Shown in pieces: positions 14,331-27,108 of a stretch of DNA of 64,000 nt. Under the pieces are notes generated by a model that had not been told where the DNA came from, made no database searches, and worked only from the letters and a program-made list of their open reading frames with translations. The position numbers were made by a program, and so were the translations under genes. Every line of letters begins with the position of its first letter. Within the stretch, counting starts at the first letter, position 1. The stretch comes from Armadillidium nasatum (taxonomy: Eukaryota; Arthropoda; Malacostraca; Isopoda; Armadillidiidae), in NCBI GenBank assembly GCA_009176605.1, contig SEYY01024197.1:1-64000 (forward strand), in the 5' to 3' direction.

Positions 14331-14339
14331 GAAACAAAC

Positions 14340-17300
14340 CTATAGAAAATGTAAAACATCTTTTAAGCTTATGCTATATGTGTAAACCATATTTAGACCT
14401 AATAGACCCAAGAGGTATAAGTGTAATCAAAGCTTACACTGTACTCTGATATTTACTGTTGAAAAGTTGATAATTTAATTGAAATTTATTTTGTATTTAA
14501 GGGATAAGTCTAAACACTTAAAGGATTTTAATAAACCATACTGAAAATTATACTAGTTGAATTTTGATAGATTATAATTGTGGATAAACAATATATTTAT
14601 ATTATATAAATTATGATATTTTGGTTAAGGTTTCCTTAATAACTGTGGTTTACTTTGAGAGTATTATATTGAGTATTTTTGGTTATCATTATGATATAAG
14701 TTAACACTAGCTTAGCCTGTAATTAATAAATATTGCATAATTTGAATGTGGGTTATCAAATTGTTTCTTTACCAATAAGCAACCAGAGACACAAAATATT
14801 TTGGATATTTGGTTTAAGTAGAGAAATTAAATAGTTTTAAGACAATTTACTGGATATTTTGATTGCTATTGAAGGAACTTCAGACTTTTCCCCAACCATT
14901 TTGATTTAAATTTCAAACCATAATTTACAAAAGATTTTTCAAAATAGTTTACTTTTCATATTGTTTAAGCCTTTGGATTTACCAAATAATTTTGGCTTGA
15001 GTTACAGCTTTAATTACTTACAAAAATATTGATCAAATTGTTTCATTTTTATAGTGTTTAGTCATTTTCAATTTTCTGAATCTTTTGGTTTAGGTTAAGA
15101 TCTTTCATACCATAAGCTTTTACTAAATAGTGTTCTTTCTCCATTGGGTAACCACTTGGAGTCAAAACAACACTCAAAATAACTTAACGTTTCCTTTATG
15201 AAGTATTTTTCTGTTGATAGTATGGAATCATTTTAGATTTATTGTAATAGTTTACATCAAGCAATTACTGCTACAAATTCAAGAACATTTGGTGAGGTCA
15301 CTCACTGTTACCATCTTTAGCCAACTTTAAATATTTAAATTGATTGCAATTAATCTACTCTTCGAATTACCTAGTGGCTATTATAAGGAATATTTTTGTT
15401 TATTTTGTGGAGTGATTTGGAATTTTGAACATATTCCAATCTGCATTGCAAATTGTTATAGCTTTGAAAGCTTGTACGATTAGCCGCGTGGTTTATAGTA
15501 TTAAACCACAGTTGAGCTTGTGAACAATTTACTTTATTTTACTGAGGTTGAGAGGTTTTCCTTTAATTATATTGAACTTTTTTAACATTTTAAGATCATT
15601 AGCAAGTGTGTCAGATATTATACTGTAGTAAACCAATAATCATGAGATTATCAGAAAGGAAAAAAGCAAAAAAATATTTTCCCTCCCTGATAACCTCCTG
15701 ACCTAATTTACTTCCGAATGAAGAAATGATTAATATAATTTTAATTTAAAGGATACACTCATTTGCATTTAAAAGATGGTAGTGGACTGTATTTCGGATT
15801 AAATTGAGAAATGCAAATGAGGAGAATTAACAACTCTAGTTGCCAACTCTAAGCTTCATTCGGAGCACATTTCACCTATTCCTTTGTTTTCTTCAATTGA
15901 AATGACCCCTTTTCGTCAGACAACAAAGGAACAGCCAAAGATTGGGTCTTTTTATTTATTTTTGAAAGTATATTAAAAATAAATAATCTATTTAAAATAA
16001 AACTTTAGCCTTCCTACCCTCTCCTTTCGAACCAAACCATCTCAAAAGAATTGTGAGAACTATACTCTAAGATATTTAAGAATGGCTTGATCCGAAATTA
16101 ACTGAAGAGACAATCCTTCAGAACTGAAGAAAGTAAGAGGATAAAAGGGAGAATAATTTTCATGTTTATTTTTATTATAAGGATAGTAAAAGGAATCTGT
16201 AATGAATATAATAAATAAAATATAATCCAAATGTTGTTGACGTTACGTTAATATTTGATTATGGATACAGTAATGTATTTAAATAAACCAAAAAATTAAT
16301 ATAATATAATAAATAATTTGTAAATAAATAAATATAATATAATATAGTTAAAGCGTCAATATATAACTAAATAATATAGTAAAATCTTAACTTAATTAAT
16401 AATGTCTAACTTATAAGTTAAAGAGTCTATTATTTTTTATATAAACTTTAAGTTTATACAGTAAATAGCTTTTATTTACATCTCAATACTAAGAGTGTAA
16501 AAAAACTAATTTTTGACTTAGAACTAAGTTAAAATTAAGTATCTGTCTGTCTTATTTAGAAAACAACAAACTCTTAATATTTACAATAAATATTTTATTT
16601 ACAAGTCACTCCATTAATTCTAGAGTGGATCTTCTAATAAGTAGATTTATTTTATCTACCAAGAACTCATTATAAATATTACTGAAATAATAACTCAAAT
16701 GTAACCTAACAATTTATAAGTGTAAATGATTCTAATAAACAAACAATAAAAAAAAAATCCTATTGTGTATCATAGGTTGTAAGCAAGGCTGTGATTGAAA
16801 TTTTTTTAAACACCGAAGAAAGGTGTTTTAAGTCTCACCGAAAGATAGTAAGAGAGATAGGATAGGACTTGAATAAACCGAAATTCCCTAAACTACTGAT
16901 GATTACCTCACATCTGAAATAAAAAATAAAAAAGATGAATCTAGAAGATAATTTAGTTGACTTTTTTTCAACGTAGGAAATTGCAGAATTCAAGACAAAA
17001 CTCAAAATTCTACAACTTCGCGTAGGAAGTCAACTAAATTAAGGAAAGACTAAGTTGAAGTCTTAATAGGATTTTCGTTTTAGGACTCACCGGAGAAGGG
17101 GAATCTGTACGAATTCCTCTTCTCTCAAAGCTGGAAAATCCTAAAAAGATAACAACTTCAGAATTAAGTTGACAGAAAAAACACTCGGTACTTTCTTTTC
17201 TTTTTAACTTACCGGAAATAAGTGAGGCGTACCGAAAAAAAACCTAACTAAGAATTAAACAATTCGTGCAAAGTTAATAAATATTTCCGTCTGGTTATTT

Positions 17301-18970
17301 ATAAAAAAAAAGCATAACCAGACCCTGGCTTAAGCCTCCTCTGATTAGAATCAGAGTTTTAAACCTAACTAGGAATTGCAGTAGTTTAAAACAACTATGC
17401 AAAAAAGTAATAAAGATAATTTAACCTGCGAATCAAATTTAAAATAATGGAACTAAATAAACGCTTTAAAATGATATAAGGGAGGTAATTTACAGTTCCA
17501 TAATATTCGCAGGTTAAAAATTCTAAAACCTTCTTATAAGGAAGAACGTCCTAGAATGCCGGAGTATGCTAATTCTTATCTATTTATACTCCGCCAGACG
17601 ACCAAAAAGTAATCCGGTTTCTTGAGTAAAAAAGAAAAACATTCCTAAAATCACCTTCTCAATTAAGGTAATTTTACTATTTTTTACGATGAATTTTGTT
17701 ATCAGAGGTCACAAGATTTACAACTATAAAACAAATTTAATCTTTAAAACTGATAACAGATACCTGTTTACTAAAATTAAGGAAGATGCAATTTTGTTTG
17801 TTTCAAACATCTCTCCCTGTTGAAGAAAAACGCTTCCAACCCATTCAAAAAACTCAAGTGCGTTAAATTTACAAACACAAATGAAGCGGCCATTTCCCTT
17901 CTCACAACAAATTCTACCAACCTTAAAGGTATCGTAAACAACTGTTAAATTTTTCATTCAACAACCATTTCCACACTAAAACCATCTCAGAAGGACAAAT
18001 AATTTCAATCTATACATAATGTATTAAAATAATTGTCAATATGAAAGATATTTCCATTTTATAGTCCATTTAATAATTATTATAAAGATAATTAGGAAAG
18101 ATTGGCAACCTTGTCATTGACTCTTCTCTGAGTGCTGGGTTCCAACTGTCGCCAGACGAATTATTTTATTTAATTAAAGTTTCAAATCATTACTTTTATT
18201 ATTAAAAGTAAGATGTCATTAAATTTTTATACATATTTAATGAATTTTAATAAAGGAATGAGAAGTAATTACAATTTTAATAAAAAATATATAAAAGTTT
18301 CAATAAAAACGAATTGACAACTCAAAAAGTACAGTTATGCAAATCTGTGGAATGCAAGGAGTATACATTTGACGAACATAAAAATTACGCACACATGTGA
18401 ATTTTTACATGAGCATATAATTTTTAAAAGCAATATATATACGGTATTACAAGGCCACAAGTTCTATCTTCATTTATCCTTGGTAGTAAATATTTAAATA
18501 TGATTTGCTACAGCAAGTGACTTCATTGATTAATTTTGTGTACACGATATTGAATATTATTTATGATAATACACAGTTTAAATATAGATCTTTAAAATAA
18601 AAGGTTGAATAGTACCAGCAGTGTTAAGGCGATATATTTAAAGTTAAGTTTTAAATAAAAGGTTGAAAGTTAAATGAAGTGATGAAATAAAACCAAGAAT
18701 AAACAAAGCCTGCATATATTTTATTTACGAGAAATAAAAAAGAAAAAATTACATCTTTGATAATTATCTTTAGTCCAGTCCAGAGTTGTACTATAGATAC
18801 TGAATAGCATTAGAACATCATCTGAAAACATTCAACTCTGAAATAAAATAAGATCATTAAAAGTTGGAAAACACAACAAAATATCTGAAAAGAACGAACT
18901 TGCTGTAGCATCATTATACATTAAAAGTTCTCAAATATGTAGCTATGACATAGAGATAATATGCCCAAAT
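14340..18970. other. Long AT-rich region without a recognisable gene
   Basis: Over 4.6 kb no open frame exceeds 77 codons and none shows a known motif. The text is AT-rich, with short poly-A and poly-T runs. A few phrases recur loosely (CTCACCGAAAG / CTCACCGGAGAAGG / CTTACCGGAAATAAG near 16835-17220; AACCTAACTAAGAATT / AACCTAACTAGGAATT near 17240-17375), hinting at old tandem structure. No splice-bounded coding exon, RNA gene or transposon terminus could be supported. Confidence 0.5.
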
Positions 18971-18976
18971 GGTCAT

Positions 18977-19401
18977 CATTTAATCTTTAAGTTTTGATTG
19001 CTGTTCAATTACATTGGAATATAGAATATAGTAACTATTATTTGGCAGTGGGGGTAAGTTTCTCTCCATTCCATCAGTTTGGTTTTTATTTGATCCACCA
19101 ATATCCTGTTATTTATTCAAAGTTTCTGTACCATGATTTTGCAGCCAGTATCCTTCCATGATCTGAGTATGGTGAAATCTCAGTGTAGTCCTGCTATTAC
19201 AATGAGATCTATGGGTACATGATCCTGTAGGACATTTTCCTCAAGGATTTTCTAAATCTTAATTAATGCTTTGCTGGTTCCCATCACGGGTTTATAAAAT
19301 CTGTCAATTTCGGTGGGTTTCCATCCTGGACATTCTTGTCCTAACTCCTGTACCCGACTGTCACCCATGATCACCACTTGTTTGTTACCCCAGACCATGA
19401 T
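18977..19401 (-). pseudogene. SGNH-hydrolase-like gene relic
   Basis: On the minus strand a TTCCAG acceptor-like site is followed at once by IMVWGNKQVVIMGDSRVQEL, which contains a GDS block I of the SGNH/GDSL fold. The same frame continues, with stops, through VPIDLIVIAGLH.DFTI (position of the central GxND-like block) and LMEWRETYPHCQIIVTIFYIP (the strand before the C-terminal catalytic block). At least four in-frame stops (after IKI, GLH, QKL and IPM) show it is not functional. The DxxH block is not recognisable. It is unlike the CR1 ORF1 esterase and the SGNH gene at 27109, so it is a separate lineage. Whether it was a host gene or came from a transposon is unknown. Confidence 0.5.
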
Positions 19402-20018
19402 CTGGAAAGACAATAACCAAATTAAGATACTTGAGCAATACATTAATTTTATAAAAATAACAGTTTGGAACAGAATCTCCATAACTTTCTACTGCACCTA
19501 TTGTCGCTGAACAAAAAAAAAATAAGATAAAAAAATGTATATAATGAGGCAACATACCAGTAAAATATCCAAAGAACAAGAGATGAATGGATGAGCAGAT
19601 CTTCCTGAACCCAAGCAGCAAAAAGTAGAAAACAAGCTTCTTAAAACTCAATACCATGCAACACTCAGACAATGAAAAAAAGACAAGAAAATATGGAATT
19701 AGTGATAAGTAAAAGTGTCCACACATGCAATCAATGGTGAAGAGGACAAAAAAAAAATATTTACCTTTAGGGTGAAAATATAAATCCTCATTGATAACCA
19801 GATGGTTACACATGGGTAAAGAAACTCTATTTATGAGAGTACAAAATGTAATAAAAAAATTTAATATTCTTAGTTCAGGTACAAGAGAATATATTTATTC
19901 TTTAAAAAAAAAAATATGTATATATATAATTTAGAGACACTCACCCTTCCACTGCGCATTCACTCAAAGCTTTGTAAATAATCAAATTTCAATCACACAC
20001 AATAAAAATATAAAGTAA

Positions 20019-20137
<119 letters not shown>

Positions 20138-20631
20138 AGAAAGGGTGAAACAAATTTCTTTAGTTTATATTAGGGATGGAGCGATACCAAAATTTTTACT
20201 GATACCGATACCTAAAAATTCCTGAACCCAAGCAGCAAAAAGTAGAAAACAAGCTTCTTAAAACTCAATACCATGCAACACTCAGACAATGAAAAAAAGA
20301 CAAGAAAATATGGAATTAGTGATAAGTAAAAGTGTCCACACATGCAATCAATGGTGAAGAGGACAAAAAAAAAATATTTACCTTTAGGGTGAAAATATAA
20401 ATCCTCATTGATAACCAGATGGTTACACATGGGTAAAGAAACTCTATTTATGAGAGTACAAAATGTAATAAAAAAATTTAATATTCTTAGTTCAGGTACA
20501 AGAGAATATATTTATTCTTTAAAAAAAAAATATGTATATATATAATTTAGAGACACTCACCCTTCCACTGCGCATTCACTCAAAGCTTTGTAAATAATCA
20601 AATTTCAATCACACACAATAAAAATATAAAG

Positions 20632-20779
<148 letters not shown>

Positions 20780-20814
20780 CAAGAAAGGGTGAAACAAATT
20801 TCTTTAGTTTATAT

Positions 20815-21068
20815 TAGGGATGGAGCGATACCAAAATTTTTACTGATACCGATACCTAAAAATTCCCCGAAGCCGATACCCGATACCTGCAAATATGCCG
20901 ATACTTGCCGATACTACTACCGATACCGATACTTTACTCCTATACAAACTTTTTGCCGATGCCGATACCGATACTGAAAAGGCCGATACCGATACCGATA
21001 CCGATACTGGTATCGGAAAATATGCCGATACTTTCCGATACCGATACCGATACTTCACTCCATCCCTA
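20815..21068. mobile_element. hAT-type MITE, complete, with CCGATA repeats inside
   Basis: The element starts TAGGGATGGAGCGATACC and ends CACTCCATCCCTA, giving 11-bp terminal inverted repeats TAGGGATGGAG. It is flanked on both sides by the 8-bp direct repeat GTTTATAT (20807-20814 and 21069-21076), the target-duplication length diagnostic of the hAT superfamily. The 254-bp interior is mostly CCGATA / GATACC hexamers with inverted arrangement around the middle. It has no transposase and must depend on an autonomous relative. The SVSV and TDTD open frames in it are repeat artefacts. Confidence 0.85.
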
Positions 21069-21576
21069 GTTTATATTATGGATAACATGTAACTAACAAA
21101 AACTTAAATTTTATTATAAATGATAGCTAACAACTATGTCCTAACACTCAAAACTGACCACTTGTAAATAAATACAGAATAAAAAAAAATGTATATATAT
21201 ATTTATATATATTAACTCTAATAAAATAAATACACATTATATTTGTTTAAATAACATTTTTAAACGATGATGCTAAGCATAGGAACATAGGAAAATAGAG
21301 ACAGTTAGAAGCCACAAGGGCCTATCGAGACTGTCCCAGTCCAAACAAATAATAACAATACTAATACATGCACGAAAGACTAGGTCTATCCCATCCCAGT
21401 TATCAGTTCATTCATGCATAGTCATGCATAGATAAAAGAAAAACTAAGCCCCATTACACATGCAATATTCAATGAACCATCACCCACTACAAAAACTGCT
21501 GTTAGGCTTAGTCATAGGTTGATCTGTTGATCCAAAAATTCATATATACCCGCCAATTTGGCTTAGTCAGATTATT

Positions 21577-24567
21577 CTATATAATACCCAAACCATCCAT
21601 ATATCTATCTAGCCCCTTTTTAAATTTGACAAGAGAATCACAGTCAACAACCTCTTGTGGCAAGTCATTCCAAAAATTAACAACTCTATTACTGAAACAG
21701 TATTTTCTTAGATCGAGATGGCATGGCTTCTTTTTAATTTTCTTATTATGTCCTCTAGTTACTCTTCCATGGTCCACTATGAAGTATTTTTCAATCTCTG
21801 TATTACTGTCAGATGCAAATATTTTGTAAACTTGTATCATATCCCCTCTGAGAAATCTCCTTTCAACTGAGAACATTCCTAACTCCTTCAACCTCTCTTC
21901 ATAGCTCTTATTTTCAAAGCCAGAAATCATCCTTGTTGCTCGACGTTGTACTCTCTCCAGCATATCTATGTCTTTTCTTAAATGAGGAGCCCAAACTTGT
22001 GCACAATACTCTAATGCTGGCCTGACATAGCTATTATATAGTTTGCTTATAACCTCTTTGCTCTTGTAAACTACATTGCGGTTAATTATACCTAACATCT
22101 TATTAGCTTTATTCCTTGCTTCCAAACATTGATCACCCACCTTCAGATTACTGCTAATTATCACACCTAAATCCTTTTCTTGGTCCACAGTCTCAAGCCA
22201 CTCCCCATTCATTTCATAATTAAATCCTTTCATTTGAGTAACCTACATGAAGAACTTTACATTTTTTACTATTAAAGTTCATTTGCCACCTCTCTGCCCA
22301 ACCAAGAAGTCTATCTAGATCACCTTGAAGCTTTATGCATCCATCATTATTCCTTACTGAGGTAACCACTTTGGTATCATCTGCAAACTTAGAAACCTTA
22401 CATTTAAGACCTTTGTCTAAATCATTTATATATATAAGGAACAAAAGTGGTCCCAGCACAGAACCTTGTGGTACCCCACCCCACTCTTCACCGTTTCCCA
22501 TAATGACTTATTACCATTAAGTAATACACACTGCCTTCTGTTCTTTAACCACTCTTTAATCCAATTGTGTACCATTCCATCTATACCATACTGCGACAAC
22601 TTTTGCATCAGCCTAACATGGGGTACCTTATCAAAAGCCTTGCTAAAGTCTAAATATATGACATCAACTGGATCACCCCTGTCTATACATTCAGTAATAT
22701 ATTCCATAAATTCTAGTAGATTTGTCTGACATGATCTACCCTTTCTAAAGCCATGCTGGGAGTTATATAGTATCTTGTTATCATCTAAATGCTTCTCTAT
22801 ATGACTTTTCAGTAACTTTTCCAAAATTTTCACAACCAGAGATGTTAAACTAACTGGCCTATAGTTCCCTAAATCTTCTTTACTACCTTTTTTAAATATG
22901 GGCACCACATATGCTGCTTTTCCAGTCCTCAGGTACCTCTCCAAAAGCAATAGATCGCTTAAAAATCAAATACAGTGCCTTTGCAATACTGCTACTCCCC
23001 TCTTTTAGAATTCTACCATACACACCATCCGGACCCGCTGCCTTATTTGGGTCAATATGTTCTAGTAAGGATGCGAATTTCATTTAACTCAATTTGAAAT
23101 GTTGTACACCTATTCATTACATGTATACTAGAACTATTACTCTCTAAACTGCTATCCAACCTTTCCTCAGTAAACACTGATGCAAAATAAGCATTGAAAA
23201 TATTAACCAATTCCTTATCTGAACTTACTAAATTCCCATCAATTTTAATTGGGCCAATTTTCTTATCCTTGCTTTTAAATTTATAAAAGCTAAAAAACTT
23301 TTTCAGGTCTTTATTACTATTTCTTGCCAAATTAATTTCTGCCATTCTCTTTGCTCTTCTTATTGACTGGTTAAGTTCATTCCTAATTCTCTTATAATGT
23401 TCCAAATCTTCCCCCTTCTCCTACCTTTGAAATTTTCCTACGCTTTTCACTGATTTTCTCTATCTCTCTACTCCACCAATGGGTTTATCTTTCAAAACAC
23501 ACAGACTGTATGTTAGCCAATATTTGCTTGAAGTATTCCCACATGATGAAACAATTTTGACCATTAAACTCCTTATCCCAGTCAATTTCATTGAGCATTG
23601 CTCGGAATTTGCTAAAATCTCCATTTCTAAAATCTAATATCTTTTCCCTATTGACTTGCAATTTGGGCCCAGACCTCACATTCCAGTTAAATCTAATAAT
23701 ATAATGATCACTAGCTCCTAAAGTCTCCCCTACTTCGACATCATTCACCATATTTTCATCATTTGTTAATATTAAATCTAACAATGCTGCATGCCTTGTT
23801 GGTTCTTGGACCATCTGACTCAAAAAGTTGTATAGAATACAATTTACAAATACTGAACTTCTATTAACCATACTACTCAAAGTAATTCCACTCAATGTCT
23901 GGAAAATTAAAATCACCCATAATGACTATTCCTTTTACATTATTTTCACACGCTACCTTGATTTCCTTCACCATTTCTTCATCTAATACTTGACTCTGAT
24001 CAGGAGCTCTATAAAATGCTCCTATCCTGTATGATTTATTATACATAAGAATATCTACCCACACAGATTCCACATCCTGATTTGTTTTAATGTCAGCTAT
24101 TAACACTGATTCAATATTGCCTTTTAACATAGAGTGCTACACCTCCACCACTTCTTCCTCTACGTTGGTATAGGTAAAATGAGTATCCTTCTATTTCATA
24201 TTCCTGTAGGGAGTCTCCGTAAAATGCCTCATTAACCCATGCTTCAGTAATGCAAATTAATGTCTAGATTCTCCTTTATAATGTAACTAATCAACTCATC
24301 TTTTTTGTTTCTAAGGCTCTGAGCATTTGTGTAAAAACATTTCATACTAAACATGTCCTTATATGTATCCTTTACATCTTGATTTCTAGTAATATCTCCA
24401 TTTTTATTAATAGGCCCATATTGTAAGGCACCTCTATTTTTATTCATACCACCACCAATCCCATCGTCAATATTAAAATCACCATCTCCACAACTAACAG
24501 TGCCAATATTATGCCCTTCACCCCTATCCTTACCTAGTTTCCCGGCAGACATCTCTCCATCCTGCAA
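21577..24567 (-). pseudogene. CR1 ORF2: endonuclease and reverse transcriptase
   Basis: ORF2 begins MQDGEMSAGKLGKDRGEG. The endonuclease shows CFYTNAQSLRNKKDELIS, RIGAFYRAPDQS, IVIMGDFNFPDIEWN and LGASDHYIIRFNWN. The linker follows, then the RT: DPNKAAGPDGVYGRILKEG, LGNYRPVSLTSLVVKILEK, SQHGFRKGRSCQTNLLEF, DVIYLDFSKAFDKVPHV, GGVPQGSVLGPLLFLIYIN and KFADDTKVVTSV. The C-terminal region reads LGIINRNVVYKSKEVISKL, RPALEYCAQVWAPHLRKD and FWNDLPQEVVDCDSLVKF. These are the standard motifs of the CR1 clade. The frame changes about seven times, so the gene is dead, but the overall length is close to that of complete CR1 ORF2. Confidence 0.85.
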
Positions 24568-24591
24568 CTCAGAAGCTGCACACCCTCTCGA

Positions 24592-25582
24592 CTAAGATGC
24601 AACTCCATCTCTTGCAAACAGATTCCTGTCTTGAAACTCTTCCCAGTGATCTAAAAATCCAATATCCTCTGCTAAACATAAATTCCTAACCCTTTCATTT
24701 ACACCAAAGGCCCTACTTTCCCATTCTAGCCCTGCTCCCAACCTAGGTAAAATACCTGACACTATGCATTTCCTACCACTTACTTTCAGTCTTTCAATCA
24801 AATTCCTATAGCTTGCTATCAGTTCCTCTGACCTTGAATAACCTATATCATTTGTTCCAACATGGACAATCACTCTTGCATTCACATTCGTATCTGCAAT
24901 CTCTCTATCTATTCTGTCCACAATATCATTCACTCTTGCACCTGGGTAACATACTCGCATTCGTTTCCTTTTATCCGTATTTCTAAAGGTCCTATCTAAA
25001 TATCGTATCTGAGAGTCTCCAATTAGTAATGCCTCAGTCTTCCTCTTGGGAAACCCGACGTCACAACTGGACACTTCAGATTCCTCCCCATCAGAAAGAC
25101 AGCTAAACCTATTACTGCAGGTCACAGGTCTAGTGTCCCTCATGATCCTAATTTTATTACTCCTATTCTCTACAACACTCCATCTATCTGCAGTCCTATC
25201 TGCCTCTATAGCCCTCCCCCTCTTGAATTCCTGCCTAGGCGAGTCACTAGGTCTACTTACCCCCATACCCCTACCATTAGCCTGCCCCCTCTCTACTTCT
25301 TGCCTACATGAGCTCCCTAGTCTCATCTGAATCACTACCAACCACCTTCTTCCTAACACTTCCCTCTCTTCTTAACTCTGATACCCATTTGCTAAGCCTA
25401 TCTACTTCTAGCTGCAAAGACTCAGACCTTTCATTCTTTTTCATCTCATCCAAATCCTCACTTATCCTTTCAATCTCCTTTCTTATCAACACATGTTCAG
25501 CTTTCAGGATACAAACAGTACATTCACCAACATTTTCTCTTCTCACAGTCCCACAAATGTCACAATCCACATACATACTCAA
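24592..25582 (-). pseudogene. CR1 ORF1: zinc-finger-like N-terminus and SGNH esterase domain
   Basis: From the ATG at 25582 the protein starts MSMYVDCDICGTVRR and NVGECTVCILK (paired CxxC knuckles). A charged coiled-coil-like stretch follows (EHVLIRKEIERISEDLDEMK). The esterase has all SGNH blocks: LLIGDSQIRYLDRTF (block I GDS), CYPGARVNDIV (block II G), VIVHVGTNDIGYS (block III GxND) and, in the related copy B, FARDGVHLSREG (block V DxxH). In this copy the text after LFARDGV runs into a stop. ORF1 esterases of this type are known from CR1-group LINEs, where they are thought to act on membranes or lipids. A frame change separates the N-terminal 92 codons from the esterase. Confidence 0.8.
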
Positions 25583-26466
25583 ATTATTATATGCTATTCA
25601 AGTTAAATTATTACAAAGGCCTAACTTAAAGCTATTGAAATTATACTATATTGTTACAAGGCCTAACTTTAAATCAAGAGCTCTAAGCAACAATCTAACC
25701 TCAAATATCCTAAATTAAACAACCTTAGTCCTAGTTTAGCCTAGGGTTTTGAAAATATATCCTAGGACTATCAGAAAGCCTAATCTGAACAACTGGGTAG
25801 GCCTACTGCCAGTCAGACAATCCAATTAAAATATCTGAATTAATCCAGAAATTAAATAATCTTCACTAGAAATTAACCAACTTTACAAAAAACAAAACAA
25901 AAGAACACTTAGGCTGAATATTATAAATTCTTGATAAAAACCTAAGGATTAGGCCCACCCTAGCCTTTAGCTGTTTACCTAATACTGAGCTTCAAGAAAT
26001 CACACCTCAATATTAAATTAATGAATACCACTATTAATAATACAAACAAATCAATCACCCAACAATATAAAAACTTAAAAATATAAAATAACTTAAAAAT
26101 AAACAATTTGTACAGGTAAAATAAAGAGACCACTTTAAACATAACCTTCTCTGGTGAAAGCACCACTATCACTATAAGCTTTTCCATATTAAATATAAGT
26201 TCTCCATAGATAACTAAAGAGAAGTATTTCCTTCCCAGTTGGGAGCTTTGTTTTATCAGGGTACAATATACACTATCCACAGGCAAAGTGAATCCCTATG
26301 GGGAAACAGAGTGTTCAGTACAACCACTAAAATTTCTTAATAAGAAATGTTGGTTCACAACAAGAACAAAGTCTCAAATTTGGATGGTTATAAAAATTTG
26401 AATTGTGTCTGTCACACAGAAACAATGTGGTTCTGTGACAGGAATAATGTGTTCCACAACACGAAA

Positions 26467-26554
26467 GGGATCCTACAACATGGATTAAGCTGGAATTAAG
26501 ATCCATAACTAGGACTAGGGTTCATAACCTGGATTAGAATCCACAACTGGAACC
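26467..26554. repeat. Degenerate 22-bp tandem repeat
   Basis: Variants of GGATTAGAATCCACAACTGG (GGATCCTACAACATGG, AGATCCATAACTAGG, GGGTTCATAACCTGG) follow each other four to five times with about 22-bp spacing. It may belong to the 5' UTR of the CR1 element or to the target DNA. Confidence 0.5.
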
Positions 26555-26559
26555 TAAAA

Positions 26560-27108
26560 TATTTAAAATAGTTGTAAACTTAGGGTGTAAAAAAAAAACT
26601 TTCCTTTAACTATATGAATTATAATCACATGATATCAACAATAATGAATAAATGATTACTAAGTAATTTACTAGCCTATCATAATTAATAGCAACTTACC
26701 TCAACAGATGTTGAGATTGTCTCTATAGAATGATGGAGACAATGAGACAATATAATAGAGCCAAATCACCGATAACCGTAAAAATAGATTCAAAACGAAT
26801 TGGTTGTCCATACAAAGGGGGTATCATCTCAATTGATAAAAATACATTCACAGTCCTACCTGATTTGTTGCGTCCATAAAGAATACTTAACTTTAGACAA
26901 GCAAAAGCAAAAAAATAGAATAAATTAACAAAACTTTTTATCGAGGTTGACTTATAAGTAAAAAGTTTAAGATTTTTACCAATTTATCTTACTAATCTCT
27001 GAAAATAAAAGAAAACTTTCAGTAATACAAAATAAAAATAAGTGCTTTATAAGTAAACCATAGGGTATAAAGTATATATGCACAGAGGGCATATATACAT
27101 AACCAGGG
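26560..27108. other. AT-rich spacer, nothing recognised
   Basis: No open frame of note. It contains GAGACAAT repeated phrases near 26700-26760 and TATATATGCACAGAGGGC near 27075. The boundary between the CR1 5' end and the 3' part of the SGNH-like gene lies somewhere here. Confidence 0.4.

Larger units (their letters stand above)
21270..26500 (-). mobile_element. CR1-clade LINE, long and nearly full length
   Basis: On the minus strand this copy holds a 5' region, ORF1 with a cysteine-rich N-terminus and an SGNH-type esterase, ORF2 with endonuclease and reverse transcriptase, and a 3' UTR. The 3' UTR ends in ATTTTCCTATGTTCCTATG, a short-tandem tail typical of CR1. Two other pieces of the same family lie at 51985-55060 and 57345-57885. 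Comparison with them fixes the 3' end. The 5' boundary near 26500 is a guess based on the ORF1 start and composition. Several frame changes make the copy inactive. Confidence 0.85.

Noticed and set aside
20789-21092. Open frames with SVSVSV, TDTDTD and RYRYRY text
   Set aside because: They are translations of the CCGATA hexamer repeats of the hAT MITE.
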